A stretch of DNA of 64,000 nt from Paracoccus versutus (GTDB lineage Bacteria; Pseudomonadota; Alphaproteobacteria; Rhodobacterales; Rhodobacteraceae), in assembly GCF_000763885.1 (NCBI RefSeq), contig NZ_JRKO01000022.1:24417-88416 (forward strand), in the 5' to 3' direction. Of the stretch, positions 55,879 to 64,000 are shown piece by piece. Position 1 is the stretch's first letter. Each line of letters opens with the position of its first letter. Made by a program: the position numbers and the translations under genes. The notes under the pieces are model-generated. The model worked only from the letters and a program-made list of their open reading frames with translations, was not told the DNA's origin and ran no database searches.

Positions 55879-56006
55879 AGGTGGCGGCCCTGCGCCGTTT
55901 TTGCCGTTTTGGCATTTTGCGCAGCCCGATTTTCTGTGCTAGGACGACCGGGCCGCGCGGGCCTTCCGCCCATGCGGCGGCGTGAATTTCTGACGGGCGG
56001 TATGGA

Positions 56007-56849
56007 ATGACAGGCATCAGATCGGGTTCCTTGGTCGCGGCTGTGCTGTCGTTGGGCCTGCTGGCGGGCTGTTCGGGCGGTGCGGGGAACAAGCCCGAAT
56101 CATTCGAGAATTTTACCGCCGAACAGATCTACAAGCGCGGCGAATACGAGCTTGAGAACTCGCGCAGGCCCAAGGACGCGGTGCAGTATTTCTCCGAGGT
56201 CGAGCGGCTTTACCCCTATTCCGAATGGGCCAAGCGCGCGCTGATCATGCAGGCCTATGCCTATCACCGCGCCCGCGACTACGAAGAGGCGCGGGGCGCC
56301 GCGCAGCGCTTCATCGACACCTATCCGGGCGATGCGGACGCGGCCTATGCGAAATACCTGCTGGCGCTCAGCTATTACGACCAGATCGACGAGGTCGGGC
56401 GCGACCAGGGCCTGACCTTCCAGGCGCTCCAGGCGCTGCGCGAGGTGATCGAGCAATATCCCGACACCGAATACGCCCGCTCGGCCATCCTGAAATTCGA
56501 CCTGGCCTTCGACCACCTCGCCGCCAAGGAAATGGAGATCGGCCGCTACTACCTCAAGCGCGGCCATTACACCGCGGCGATCAACCGCTTCCGCGTCGTG
56601 GTCGAGGAGTTCCAGACCACCTCCCATACCCCCGAGGCGCTGATGCGCCTGGTCGAGGCCTATCTGGCGCTTGGCCTGAACGACGAGGCGCAAACGGCCG
56701 GCGCGATCCTGGGCCACAACTTCCAGTCCTCGCCCTTCTATCAGGATGCCCATGCGCAACTGCGCGGCCGCGGCCTGCAGGCCGAAGCGCGCGGCGACAG
56801 CTGGCTGACGCGGGTCTATCGCCAGGTCATCCAGGGCAAGTGGCTGTAA
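56007..56849 (+). CDS. bamD: Outer-membrane protein assembly factor BamD
   Basis: A 280-residue lipoprotein of the BAM complex. The signal ends in LGLLAGC, making Cys22 the lipidated residue. Five TPR-like repeats follow (EQIYKRGEYELENSRRPKDAVQYFSEVERLYPYSEWAKRA as the first two). The TPR segment LAFDHLAAKEMEIGRYYLKRGHYTAAINRF is highly conserved. It is 7 bases before recN, an arrangement common in alphaproteobacteria. Confidence 0.95.
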   Translation: MTGIRSGSLVAAVLSLGLLAGCSGGAGNKPESFENFTAEQIYKRGEYELENSRRPKDAVQYFSEVERLYPYSEWAKRALIMQAYAYHRARDYEEARGAAQRFIDTYPGDADAAYAKYLLALSYYDQIDEVGRDQGLTFQALQALREVIEQYPDTEYARSAILKFDLAFDHLAAKEMEIGRYYLKRGHYTAAINRFRVVVEEFQTTSHTPEALMRLVEAYLALGLNDEAQTAGAILGHNFQSSPFYQDAHAQLRGRGLQAEARGDSWLTRVYRQVIQGKWL

Positions 56850-56856
56850 GCGGGCG

Positions 56857-58500
56857 ATGCTGCGGCATCTCGACATCCGCGACATGTTGCTGATCGACCG
56901 GCTGGAACTGGAGTTCCGGCCGGGCCTCAACGTGCTGACCGGCGAGACCGGGGCGGGCAAGTCGATCCTGCTCGACTGCCTGGGCTTCGTGCTGGGCTGG
57001 CGCGGCCGTGCCGACCTGGTGCGCGCCGGCGCCAGCCAGGGCGAGGTGACGGCGGTCTTCGACCTGCCGCCCGGTCATCCCGCCCGCACCCTGCTGGACG
57101 AGGCGGGCTTTCCGGTCTCGGACGAGCTGATCATCCGCCGGGTGAATGCGCTGGACGGGCGCAAGACCGGCTGGATCAACGACCGCCGCGCCTCGGGCGA
57201 GGTGCTGCGCACGCTTTCGGAACTGCTGGTCGAGCTGCATGGCCAGCATGACGACCGCGGTCTCTTGAACCCGCGCGGCCACCGGCTGCTGCTGGATGCC
57301 TTTGCCGGGGTGGACCTGGGGCCGGTCCGTGCCGCCTGGGCCGCCCGGCGCGAGGCGCGCGCGGCGCTGGAACGGGCCGAGGCGGCGCTGGCCGCGGCGA
57401 AGGGCGAAGAGGATTTCCTGCGCCATGCCGTGGCCGAACTCGACAAGCTCGACCCGCAGCCGGGCGAGGAGGCGGAACTGGACACCCGCCGCCGCGCCAT
57501 GCAGGGCGCCGAGCGCATCCGCGAGGACGTGGCGCGGGCCTTGCAGGCGCTGGGGCCGCAAGGGGCCGAGGGCGCGATGCTGGATGCCGCGCGCTGGCTC
57601 GACGGTGCCGCCGAGCGGGCCGAGGGCCGGCTGGAGGCGCCCGCGGCCGCGCTGCAGCGGGCGCTGATCGAACTGGGCGAGGCGGCCTCGGGCGTCGAGG
57701 CGGCGCTGGAGGCGATGGATTTCGACCCGCGCGACCTCGAGACGACCGAGGAACGGCTGTTCGCGCTGCGCGCGCTTGCGCGCAAGCATGAGGTGCTGGC
57801 CGACGATCTGGCGGGGCTGGCCGACACGCTGCGGGAACGGCTGGGCCGGATCGACGCGGGCGAGGGGGATCTGGCGCGCCTGCGCGAGGCCGTGGCGGCG
57901 GCCGACGCCGCCTATGGCGCGGCGGCGGCGGGGCTGAGCGACCGGCGCGCCACGGCTGCCAAGCGGCTCGATGCCGCGATGGCGGCCGAACTCGCGCCGC
58001 TGAAGATGGAGCGCGCGGTCTTCGAGACCCGGCTTGCCGAGGCCGAGCCGGGCCCCGAGGGCCGCGACGCGGTGGCCTTCACCGTCGCCACCAATCCGGG
58101 CGCCCCGGCCGGGCCGCTGGACCGCATCGCCTCGGGCGGCGAGCTGTCGCGCTTCCTGCTGGCGCTCAAGGTCTGCCTGGCGCGCGGCAACGACGCGCTG
58201 GTGCTGATCTTCGACGAAATCGACCGCGGCGTCGGCGGCGCCACCGCCGATGCGGTCGGCCGGCGCCTGGCCCGGCTGGCCGAGGGCGCGCAGGTGCTGG
58301 TCGTCACCCACAGCCCGCAGGTCGCGGCGCTTGGCGGGCATCATTTCCGGGTCGCGAAATCGGTCGAGGGCGGTATGACCACCTCGAACGTCGCCGCGCT
58401 GACCGCCAGCCAGCGCATCGAGGAAATCGCCCGCATGCTCGCCGGCGAAGAGATCACCCCCGCCGCCAAGGCGGCCGCGCGCGCGCTGCTCGAACCCTAG
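56857..58500 (+). CDS. recN: DNA repair protein RecN
   Basis: A 547-residue SMC-like ATPase of double-strand-break repair. Walker A is GETGAGKS (29-36), the central region is coiled coil, the signature is ASGGELSRFLLALK, and Walker B VLIFDEIDRGVGGATADAVG is followed by VVTHSPQVAALGGHHFRV. The length is normal. It follows bamD by 7 bases. Confidence 0.95.
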   Translation: MLRHLDIRDMLLIDRLELEFRPGLNVLTGETGAGKSILLDCLGFVLGWRGRADLVRAGASQGEVTAVFDLPPGHPARTLLDEAGFPVSDELIIRRVNALDGRKTGWINDRRASGEVLRTLSELLVELHGQHDDRGLLNPRGHRLLLDAFAGVDLGPVRAAWAARREARAALERAEAALAAAKGEEDFLRHAVAELDKLDPQPGEEAELDTRRRAMQGAERIREDVARALQALGPQGAEGAMLDAARWLDGAAERAEGRLEAPAAALQRALIELGEAASGVEAALEAMDFDPRDLETTEERLFALRALARKHEVLADDLAGLADTLRERLGRIDAGEGDLARLREAVAAADAAYGAAAAGLSDRRATAAKRLDAAMAAELAPLKMERAVFETRLAEAEPGPEGRDAVAFTVATNPGAPAGPLDRIASGGELSRFLLALKVCLARGNDALVLIFDEIDRGVGGATADAVGRRLARLAEGAQVLVVTHSPQVAALGGHHFRVAKSVEGGMTTSNVAALTASQRIEEIARMLAGEEITPAAKAAARALLEP

Positions 58501-58736
58501 GCCCGGCCCTGGACGCGGCCGAATCGCGCCCCGCGGCCGCGGCGATGCGCGGTGGATCGCGCGGGCCAGCCCGGCGCTGCCATGCCGCGCATGCCGGCCG
58601 GTTGTGACATGAAATCGACAACCGGGCCGCGGCGGGCAAATTTTCGGTGCCGCCGGCAAGCCCAGGATGGAAATACCTTTGTAATCTAGTAAGGATTTCG
58701 GACCCGGACGCTTTCCGGGCAGATCAGCGGGGCAGG

Positions 58737-59237
58737 GTGTCGATCGGCGAAAATCCCAGATGCGAATTCCATGCGCTTTACGCCGCTCATCACGGCTGGC
58801 TGCATGGCTGGCTGCGCGGCAAGCTGGGCGACAGCGGCGATGCGGCGGATCTGGCCCATGACACCTTCCTGCGGCTGCTGGCCTCGCGCCGCTCGCAACT
58901 CGGCGACCGGCCCCGCGCGCTTCTGACCCATATCGCCAAGGGCCTGCTGGCCGATCACTGGCGGCGCCGGCGCGTCGAAAGGGCCTATCAGCAGGCCATC
59001 GCCCATCTGCCCGTCCCCGCGGTTCCGCCCCCCGAAGAGCAGATGCTGGTCATCGAGGCCCTGATGCGGATCGACGCCGTTCTGGCGCGGCTGCCGGCCT
59101 TTACCCGCGAGGTCTTTTTGCTGGCCCAGTTGGACGGGCTGACCCTGCAGCAGATCGCCCAGCGGGTGCAGGCGCCGGTCATCACCGTCAGGCGGCATGT
59201 CCGCAAGGCGCTGCTGGCCTGCATGGAGGCGGCCTGA
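58737..59237 (+). CDS. FecI-type ECF sigma factor
   Basis: A 166-residue extracytoplasmic-function sigma factor with sigma-2 (EFHALYAAHHGWLHGWLRGKLGDSGDAADLAHDTFLRLL) and sigma-4 (LPAFTREVFLLAQLDGLTLQQIAQRV) regions. The GTG at 58737 is the only good start before the sigma-2 region, with GGGGCAGG just upstream; no in-frame ATG is suitable. It is followed after 1 base by a FecR-type gene and then a TonB receptor, the classic iron-surface-signalling order. Confidence 0.88.
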   Translation: MSIGENPRCEFHALYAAHHGWLHGWLRGKLGDSGDAADLAHDTFLRLLASRRSQLGDRPRALLTHIAKGLLADHWRRRRVERAYQQAIAHLPVPAVPPPEEQMLVIEALMRIDAVLARLPAFTREVFLLAQLDGLTLQQIAQRVQAPVITVRRHVRKALLACMEAA

Positions 59238-59238
59238 C

Positions 59239-60195
59239 ATGGCGCAGCCTTGCGGGGACGCCTTGCTGGAGGAAGCCGCCGACTGGGCCATGGCCATGCG
59301 CTACGGCGCCCCCGGCGAGGTCGACCGCGCCGCCTTCGACCGCTGGCTGGCCCAGGGCCCGCAGCATGCCGCGGCCTGGGCGCGGGCGCAGGCGGTGTTC
59401 CAGACCTTCGACCGGCTGCCGCGCGGGCTGGGCCAGGATGTCCTGCGCACCATCGAACCGCAGCCCAACAGGCGCCGGGCGCTCGGCCTGCTGGGCGGCC
59501 TGCTGCTCGTCCCGCCGGCCGGGGCCTTGGTCTGGCAGCAGCCCTGGCGGAAATGGCGCGCCGACGTGGCCACGGCGGTGGGCGAGCGCAAGGCGCTGGA
59601 CCTGCCCGACGCCTCGGAACTGGTGCTGAACACCGACAGCGCGGCGGACATCGCCTTTACCGCCGCCGAGCGGCGCATCCACCTGCACAGCGGCGAGATC
59701 CTGGTCACGACCCATGCCGATCCCGCGCCGGCGCCGCGTCCGCTGCTGGTCGCCACGGCCTTTGGCGAGATCCGGGCGCTGGGAACCCGCTTCAGCGTGC
59801 GGCATCTGGAAAACGACCTGGCGCGGGTCTCGGTCTTTCGCCATGCCGTCGAGATCCGGCCGCTGGATGCCCCGCCCCATGTCCTGCGCCAGGGCGAGCA
59901 GGCGGATTTCGGCCGCGGCGGCGTCAGGCGACCGGCGGCGGTGGATGACAGCGCGGCGATCTGGGAACAGGGCATGCTACTGGCGCAGGACATGCGGCTG
60001 GGCGAGGTGATCGCCGAGATGGCGCGCTATCGCCATGGCGTGCTGCGCTGCGATCCCGCCGTGGCGGGGATACGGGTCTCGGGGGCGATCTCGCTGGCCG
60101 ATACGGATCGCGGCCTCGACCTGCTGGCGCAGACCCTGCCGGTGCGCATCCAGCGCCGCACGCCCTGGTGGGTGGTGGTCGCGCCGCGCGCCTGA
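59239..60195 (+). CDS. FecR-type anti-sigma factor
   Basis: A 318-residue single-pass membrane protein. The N-terminal cytoplasmic domain binds the sigma factor (DUF4880-like: EEAADWAMAMRYGAPGEVDRAAFDRWLAQGPQHAAAWARA), then a membrane helix at about 92-108 (ALGLLGGLLLVPPAGALVW) and the periplasmic FecR domain (VGERKALDLPDASELVLNTDSAADI ... IRALGTRFSVR). The C-terminal end resembles a secretin/TonB short domain. It should relay the receptor signal to the sigma factor. Confidence 0.9.
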   Translation: MAQPCGDALLEEAADWAMAMRYGAPGEVDRAAFDRWLAQGPQHAAAWARAQAVFQTFDRLPRGLGQDVLRTIEPQPNRRRALGLLGGLLLVPPAGALVWQQPWRKWRADVATAVGERKALDLPDASELVLNTDSAADIAFTAAERRIHLHSGEILVTTHADPAPAPRPLLVATAFGEIRALGTRFSVRHLENDLARVSVFRHAVEIRPLDAPPHVLRQGEQADFGRGGVRRPAAVDDSAAIWEQGMLLAQDMRLGEVIAEMARYRHGVLRCDPAVAGIRVSGAISLADTDRGLDLLAQTLPVRIQRRTPWWVVVAPRA

Positions 60196-60208
60196 AAGGC
60201 CCGGCGCG

Positions 60209-60236
60209 GGAAATTTTTTGCCGCCAGGGTGATCAC
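60209..60236 (+). promoter_or_regulatory. FecI-type promoter upstream of the TonB receptor
   Basis: GGAAAT (60209-60214) and TCAC (60233-60236), 18 bases apart, match the FecI-class layout (GGAAAT, 17-18 bases, TC) in the 134-base gap before the receptor gene. It fits direct control by the adjacent sigma factor. Confidence 0.5.
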
Positions 60237-60329
60237 TTTTCGGATCTCGTCCGGTGAATGGGGAAAGGGAGCCAGCCAAGCAGGTATCAGCCCGCTGCCC
60301 TTCATCCATTCAAGACAGGACGAAGCAGC

Positions 60330-62855
60330 ATGACTTATCTTACCTGCGCGCCGGTGGCGGTTGCCCGCGCCCTCGCGCTTTCGACCGGGCTATCGGCCCC
60401 GCGCGGCGCGGTGCGGGCGCTTCTGGTCGGCACCGCCCTGGGTGCCACGATCACCGCCCCGGCCCTTGCGCAGGCGCGCGACTATGCCATCGGCCCCGGC
60501 CGGCTCAGCGACGTGCTGGCGCGCTATGCGGCCGCCTCGGGGGTGCAGCTGGTCTATGAACCCTCGGCGCTGGCGGGGCTGCAAAGCGCCGGCATCCGCG
60601 GCAGCTACACGGTCGAGCAGGGCTTTTCCGTCCTGCTGTCCGGCAGCGGCTACCAGCTGCAGCAGGCGGGGCCGCGAAGCTATGTCCTGGTCCGGCCCGG
60701 CGCCGCGGCGCCAGCGGGGGCGGGCGATGGCGCGGTGGTCCTGGATACCGTCACCCTGCGCGGCGGCAGCGCCACGACCGAGGGCAGCGGCTCCTATGCC
60801 ACGCCGTCCGCCAGCATCGCCCGCGGCGCCGAGTCGCTGAAGGAGGTGCCGCAATCGGTCACGGTCCTGACCAGCCAGGCGATCGAGGACCAGGGCCTGA
60901 CCATGATGTCCGACGCCATGGCCAAGACGCCGGGCATCGTCGCCATCACCGACGGCATGGGCAACCCCGAGTTCCATTCGCGCGGCTTCGTCATCAACAA
61001 TTACCAGATCGACGGGTTGGGCACCTCGTATGATTCCACATTCCGGCCAGATTTCGACCTGGCGATCTATGACCGGCTGGAAGTGCTGCGCGGGGCCGAG
61101 GGGCTGTTTTCCGCCGCGGGCGAGCCGGGCGGCACCATCAACCTGGCGCGCAAGCGCCCGACGGATGAACTGCGCTCGGCGGTGACGCTGGCCTATGGCA
61201 GCTGGAACAACCGCCGGCTTGAGGCCGATATCGGCGGCCCGCTGGGGTTTGACGGCCGGTTGCGCGGCCGGCTGGTCGGCGTCTGGCAGGACCGCGACTA
61301 TTTCTACAAGCCGGCGGATGAGGAAAAGCAGGTTCTCTACGGCATCCTGGAATACGACCTGACGCCCTCGACCACGATCAGCGCCGGGATCAGCTACCAG
61401 CGCCAAGACGGCACCATGTGGCAGAGGGGCCTGCCGACCTATACCGACGGCAGCCAGCTTGGCCTGCCGCGCGACGTGGCGCTGACGGTGGACTGGGCCA
61501 AGCGCGAGCAGACCATCCGCGAGCTTTTCGCCTCGGTCGAGCATCGGTTCGATTCGGACTGGACGCTCAAGCTCAGCGCCGCGCGGCAACGCTTTGATTT
61601 CGATTACCTCAACCTCAGTCTCGGCGGTCCGATCGATCCGGTGACGGGTTCTTTCGGCACGCCGAGCGCCTTTTCCGAAGACGACGGCAACCACTCGGAC
61701 GGGGTGGACCTGAGCCTTTCGGGTCGCTTCGATGCCTGGGGCCGGGAATACAAGCTGACCATGGGCGCCGACTGGCGGCGCAGCTACGGCAAGCAGTTGC
61801 GCAACCGCATCGACACGGCGTTTCCCGAGGGCGAAATCCGTCTGGACGACTTCCCTGGTCTGGACCTGCCCGCGCCGGTGCGGGGCAGGGCCGGATCCGG
61901 TTGGCCGGCATGGGGCGGCAAGCAGCAAGGCATCTATGCCCGGCTGGACATGCAGGCGACCGACAGGATGCATGTCATCGTCGGCGGCCGTTACGGCAAC
62001 TACAGGCATTCCGAGACTATGGAGGAGTATGACGAGGACGGAAACGTCACCTATCGCGACACCAGCTGGCGCTGGAGCGAAAACGGCATCTTCACGCCCT
62101 ATGCCGCCGTCACCTATGACCTGACGCCGGACTGGACCGCCTATGCCAGCCTGACCGAGATCTACAAGCCGCAGGGCAACACTTTTGCCGGTCCGCCCGA
62201 CAACCCGACCCAACTGGACCCGATCACCGGCCGCAACTACGAACTGGGCGCCAAGGGTGCCATCATGGGGGGTGCGCTGAACCTTGCGGCTGCGCTCTAT
62301 CGCATCGAGCGCCAGGGCGAAAAGGTAGAGGATCCGCGCTATGAGGACGAGCTCGGCACCTATTACCTGCCGTTGGGCGAGATCGTCAGCCAGGGCATCG
62401 ACCTGGAGGTCTCGGGCGAGGTCGCGCCGGGCTGGCAGGTCTTTGCCGGCTATACCTACAACCATAACAAGAACACGAGGGAGAACGCCGTCTTCAGCGC
62501 CCTGACCCCCCGCCACATGTTCAAGCTGTGGACCGACTACAACCTGCCGGGCGACTGGTCGAAATGGACCTTCGGCGGCGGGGTGACGGTGAAAAGCCGG
62601 CACGCGAACAGCGGCACCTATTGGTTGCGCGGCCCCGACGGCAACTGGACCCAGCCCGAGTTCGAGATCAGGCAGGGCGGCTATTCGGTCTGGGATGCGC
62701 ATGTGCAATACCAGATCGACGAGCAATGGGCGCTGGCGCTGAACGTGAACAATGTCTTCGACAAGACCTATTACGCCACCATCGGCACCCCTGGCGGCGG
62801 CAATTGGTATGGCGAGCCCCGGAATGCCACGCTGACCCTGCGCGGCCGGTTCTGA
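60330..62855 (+). CDS. TonB-dependent siderophore receptor with N-terminal signalling domain
   Basis: An 841-residue outer-membrane receptor. A long signal peptide (cleavage near ALA-QARDY, about residue 48) leads to an STN signalling domain (DYAIGPGRLSDVLARYAAASGVQLVYEPSALAGLQSAGIRGSYTVEQGFSVLL), a plug (LKEVPQSVTVLTSQAIEDQGL ... DAMAKTPGIVA) and a 22-strand barrel ending in LTLRGRF with the terminal Phe. The STN domain should contact the neighbouring FecR protein. The family suggests hydroxamate-type or ferrichrome/pyoverdine-like siderophores; the ligand is unproven. Confidence 0.93.
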   Translation: MTYLTCAPVAVARALALSTGLSAPRGAVRALLVGTALGATITAPALAQARDYAIGPGRLSDVLARYAAASGVQLVYEPSALAGLQSAGIRGSYTVEQGFSVLLSGSGYQLQQAGPRSYVLVRPGAAAPAGAGDGAVVLDTVTLRGGSATTEGSGSYATPSASIARGAESLKEVPQSVTVLTSQAIEDQGLTMMSDAMAKTPGIVAITDGMGNPEFHSRGFVINNYQIDGLGTSYDSTFRPDFDLAIYDRLEVLRGAEGLFSAAGEPGGTINLARKRPTDELRSAVTLAYGSWNNRRLEADIGGPLGFDGRLRGRLVGVWQDRDYFYKPADEEKQVLYGILEYDLTPSTTISAGISYQRQDGTMWQRGLPTYTDGSQLGLPRDVALTVDWAKREQTIRELFASVEHRFDSDWTLKLSAARQRFDFDYLNLSLGGPIDPVTGSFGTPSAFSEDDGNHSDGVDLSLSGRFDAWGREYKLTMGADWRRSYGKQLRNRIDTAFPEGEIRLDDFPGLDLPAPVRGRAGSGWPAWGGKQQGIYARLDMQATDRMHVIVGGRYGNYRHSETMEEYDEDGNVTYRDTSWRWSENGIFTPYAAVTYDLTPDWTAYASLTEIYKPQGNTFAGPPDNPTQLDPITGRNYELGAKGAIMGGALNLAAALYRIERQGEKVEDPRYEDELGTYYLPLGEIVSQGIDLEVSGEVAPGWQVFAGYTYNHNKNTRENAVFSALTPRHMFKLWTDYNLPGDWSKWTFGGGVTVKSRHANSGTYWLRGPDGNWTQPEFEIRQGGYSVWDAHVQYQIDEQWALALNVNNVFDKTYYATIGTPGGGNWYGEPRNATLTLRGRF

Positions 62856-62871
62856 GGCGTGCCGCAAGCCG

Positions 62872-62894
62872 TCGGCCGGGCTTTCCCCGGCCGA
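62872..62894 (+). terminator. Hairpin after the receptor gene
   Basis: A 9-bp stem TCGGCCGGG/CCCGGCCGA with a 5-base loop lies 17 bases after the receptor stop. A U-tract is missing. Confidence 0.45.
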
Positions 62895-63114
62895 TGCGCG
62901 CCCGCCTTGGCCTGTTGCGCTTGGGCCGGGGCGGCCCTAAACAGCAGGGACGCCATGTGCAGGGCCGCCGGTCCCCCGACCGTCGCCATCGGACCCTCGC
63001 AAAGCCAGATCGCCGCGCCGCCTGCGGCGAAGGTTGCAGGCGTTCCTCATCACTTCCGACGCGATCCGGCCAGGTCGGATCTTCCTGTTTTCGGGCACCC
63101 AATGGACCCTGTGC

Positions 63115-64000
63115 ATGAACGCGCTTCTACAGTCCGAGACTGACCTGCCGCCGCCCCTGCCCGCGCAAGCACCCGCCCGCCGCGGCCGCCGCGCCCTGCT
63201 GGCCGTGCTGGCGCTGGCCGCCCTAGCCGGCGCGGGGCTGTGGCATCTGCGCGGCGGGCCGCCCGCCGTCGCCTATGACACCGCGCCGGTCATGCGCCGC
63301 GACCTGGAAAACGCCGTGACCGCCTCGGGCCGGATCGAGCCGCATGCCCATGTCGATGTCGGCGCGCAGGTCTCGGGGCAGTTGCGCCGGCTGCATGTCG
63401 CGGCCGGCGACCGGGTCGAGGCCGGGCAGCTCTTGGCCGAGATCGACGCCGAGGTGCAGGCGGCGCAGGTCGAGGGCTTGCAGGCCGAACTGGCCCGCCT
63501 GGCCGCCGAGCGCAGCGAATTGCAGGCGCAGCTGGGCTTTGCCGAGCGCCAGGCCGGGCGGCATTCCTCGCTGGCCGGGCGCAGCAGCAGCCGGGTGACG
63601 CTGGAAGAGGCCGAGCGTGACCGCGACGTGCTGCGCGCCCGGATCGAGGCGCTGGACGCCACCATCCGCCGCAGTCGCGCCGGGTTGCGGGCCGAGGAGG
63701 CGACGCTGGCCCGCTCGCGCATCACCTCGCCCATGGCCGGCACCGTGGTCGCGGCGCTGGCACGCGAGGGGCAGACGCTGAACGCCAATTACGACACGCC
63801 GCTGATCCTGCGCATCGCCGACCTGGCCACCATGACGGTGCGCAGCGACGTCTCCGAGGCGGATGTGGTGCATCTGCGCCCCGGCATGCCGGTCTGGTTC
63901 ACCACGCTCGGCTTTCCCGACCGCAAGCATCGCGCCACCCTGCGCCAGGTGCTGCCCGCGCCGCCGGTCAAGGAGGGCGAGGAGGCCAATTCCGTCGTCA
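63115..64000 (+). CDS. MacA-like periplasmic adaptor of an export system (partial, 5' part)
   Basis: The first 295 codons of an HlyD/MacA-type adaptor; the C-terminus runs off the window. An N-terminal membrane helix (about 26-44, ALLAVLALAALAGAGLWHL) is followed by the barrel-sandwich start (VTASGRIEPHAHVDVGAQVSGQLRRLHVAAGDRVEAGQLLAEIDAEV), a coiled-coil hairpin and the second lipoyl half (ARSRITSPMAGTVVAALAREGQTLNANY). MacA/PvdR-type adaptors pair with MacB-type ABC exporters. Next to the siderophore receptor, export of a siderophore is an attractive inference. Confidence 0.85.
   Translation, partial: MNALLQSETDLPPPLPAQAPARRGRRALLAVLALAALAGAGLWHLRGGPPAVAYDTAPVMRRDLENAVTASGRIEPHAHVDVGAQVSGQLRRLHVAAGDRVEAGQLLAEIDAEVQAAQVEGLQAELARLAAERSELQAQLGFAERQAGRHSSLAGRSSSRVTLEEAERDRDVLRARIEALDATIRRSRAGLRAEEATLARSRITSPMAGTVVAALAREGQTLNANYDTPLILRIADLATMTVRSDVSEADVVHLRPGMPVWFTTLGFPDRKHRATLRQVLPAPPVKEGEEANSVV

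Overview
The window is a contiguous, roughly 65-70% GC piece of an alphaproteobacterial chromosome, most likely a Paracoccus or a close relative in the Rhodobacteraceae. The evidence is a circularly permuted two-piece tmRNA on the minus strand with tag ANDNRAPVALAA, a ChpT phosphotransferase of the CckA-ChpT-CtrA relay, an olsBA ornithine-lipid operon, short alpha-type NAD kinase, the dnaA-dnaN-recF order, and FNR/NNR-type and CtrA-type sites. The genus call is inference from gene content, not a database match.

Layout: (1) 1-6.7 kb: two divergent TetR regulators and a tripartite RND efflux operon. (2) 6.9-12.2 kb: hmgA with a divergent MarR gene, two entericidin-like lipoproteins around a DksA-like zinc protein, a small lipoprotein behind a CtrA-type site, an esterase, a small membrane protein, then a 788-base gene-free stretch carrying three degenerate tandem repeats and a perfect FNR box. 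(3) 12.2-16.1 kb: glyA, nadK, prfC. (4) 16.2-17.4 kb: a lower-GC patch with two orphan genes, the second interrupted by an in-frame TGA. (5) 17.5-30.2 kb: osmC, a CRISPR-like trio of repeats, dgt, an A-type Fe-S carrier, xthA, recF-dnaN-dnaA, rpsT, an enoyl-CoA hydratase, mutM, ubiE-ubiB and a YmdB-type phosphoesterase. (6) 30.3-43.3 kb: an ion transporter, olsBA, a DUF3553-like gene, chpT, proA, ssrA, a PotD-like protein, a TPM protein, ppk2, metA, an uncharacterised P-loop ATPase and a TerC protein. (7) 43.5-58.5 kb: division and cell-wall cluster ftsW-murG-murC-[four-gene region]-ddl-ftsQ-ftsA-ftsZ-lpxC, then bamD and recN. (8) 58.7-64 kb: an iron-uptake unit of FecI-type sigma factor, FecR, STN-containing TonB receptor and the start of a MacA-like export adaptor that runs off the window.

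How the parts fit: most of the window is core housekeeping (replication initiation, translation, ubiquinone, cell wall and division), with many ATGA/GTGA overlaps showing tight operons. The accessory and least explained parts are the small-lipoprotein region at 8.9-12.2 kb, the patch at 16.2-17.4 kb, the repeats at 18.0 kb, and a 22-base motif (GGGTATTTG-N3-AACRGAGAAG) found seven times at five intergenic loci, twice as inverted pairs. No rRNA, tRNA, transposase, integrase or cas gene was seen. Start codons were chosen from ribosome-binding sites, overlaps and family norms; coordinates were read by hand.
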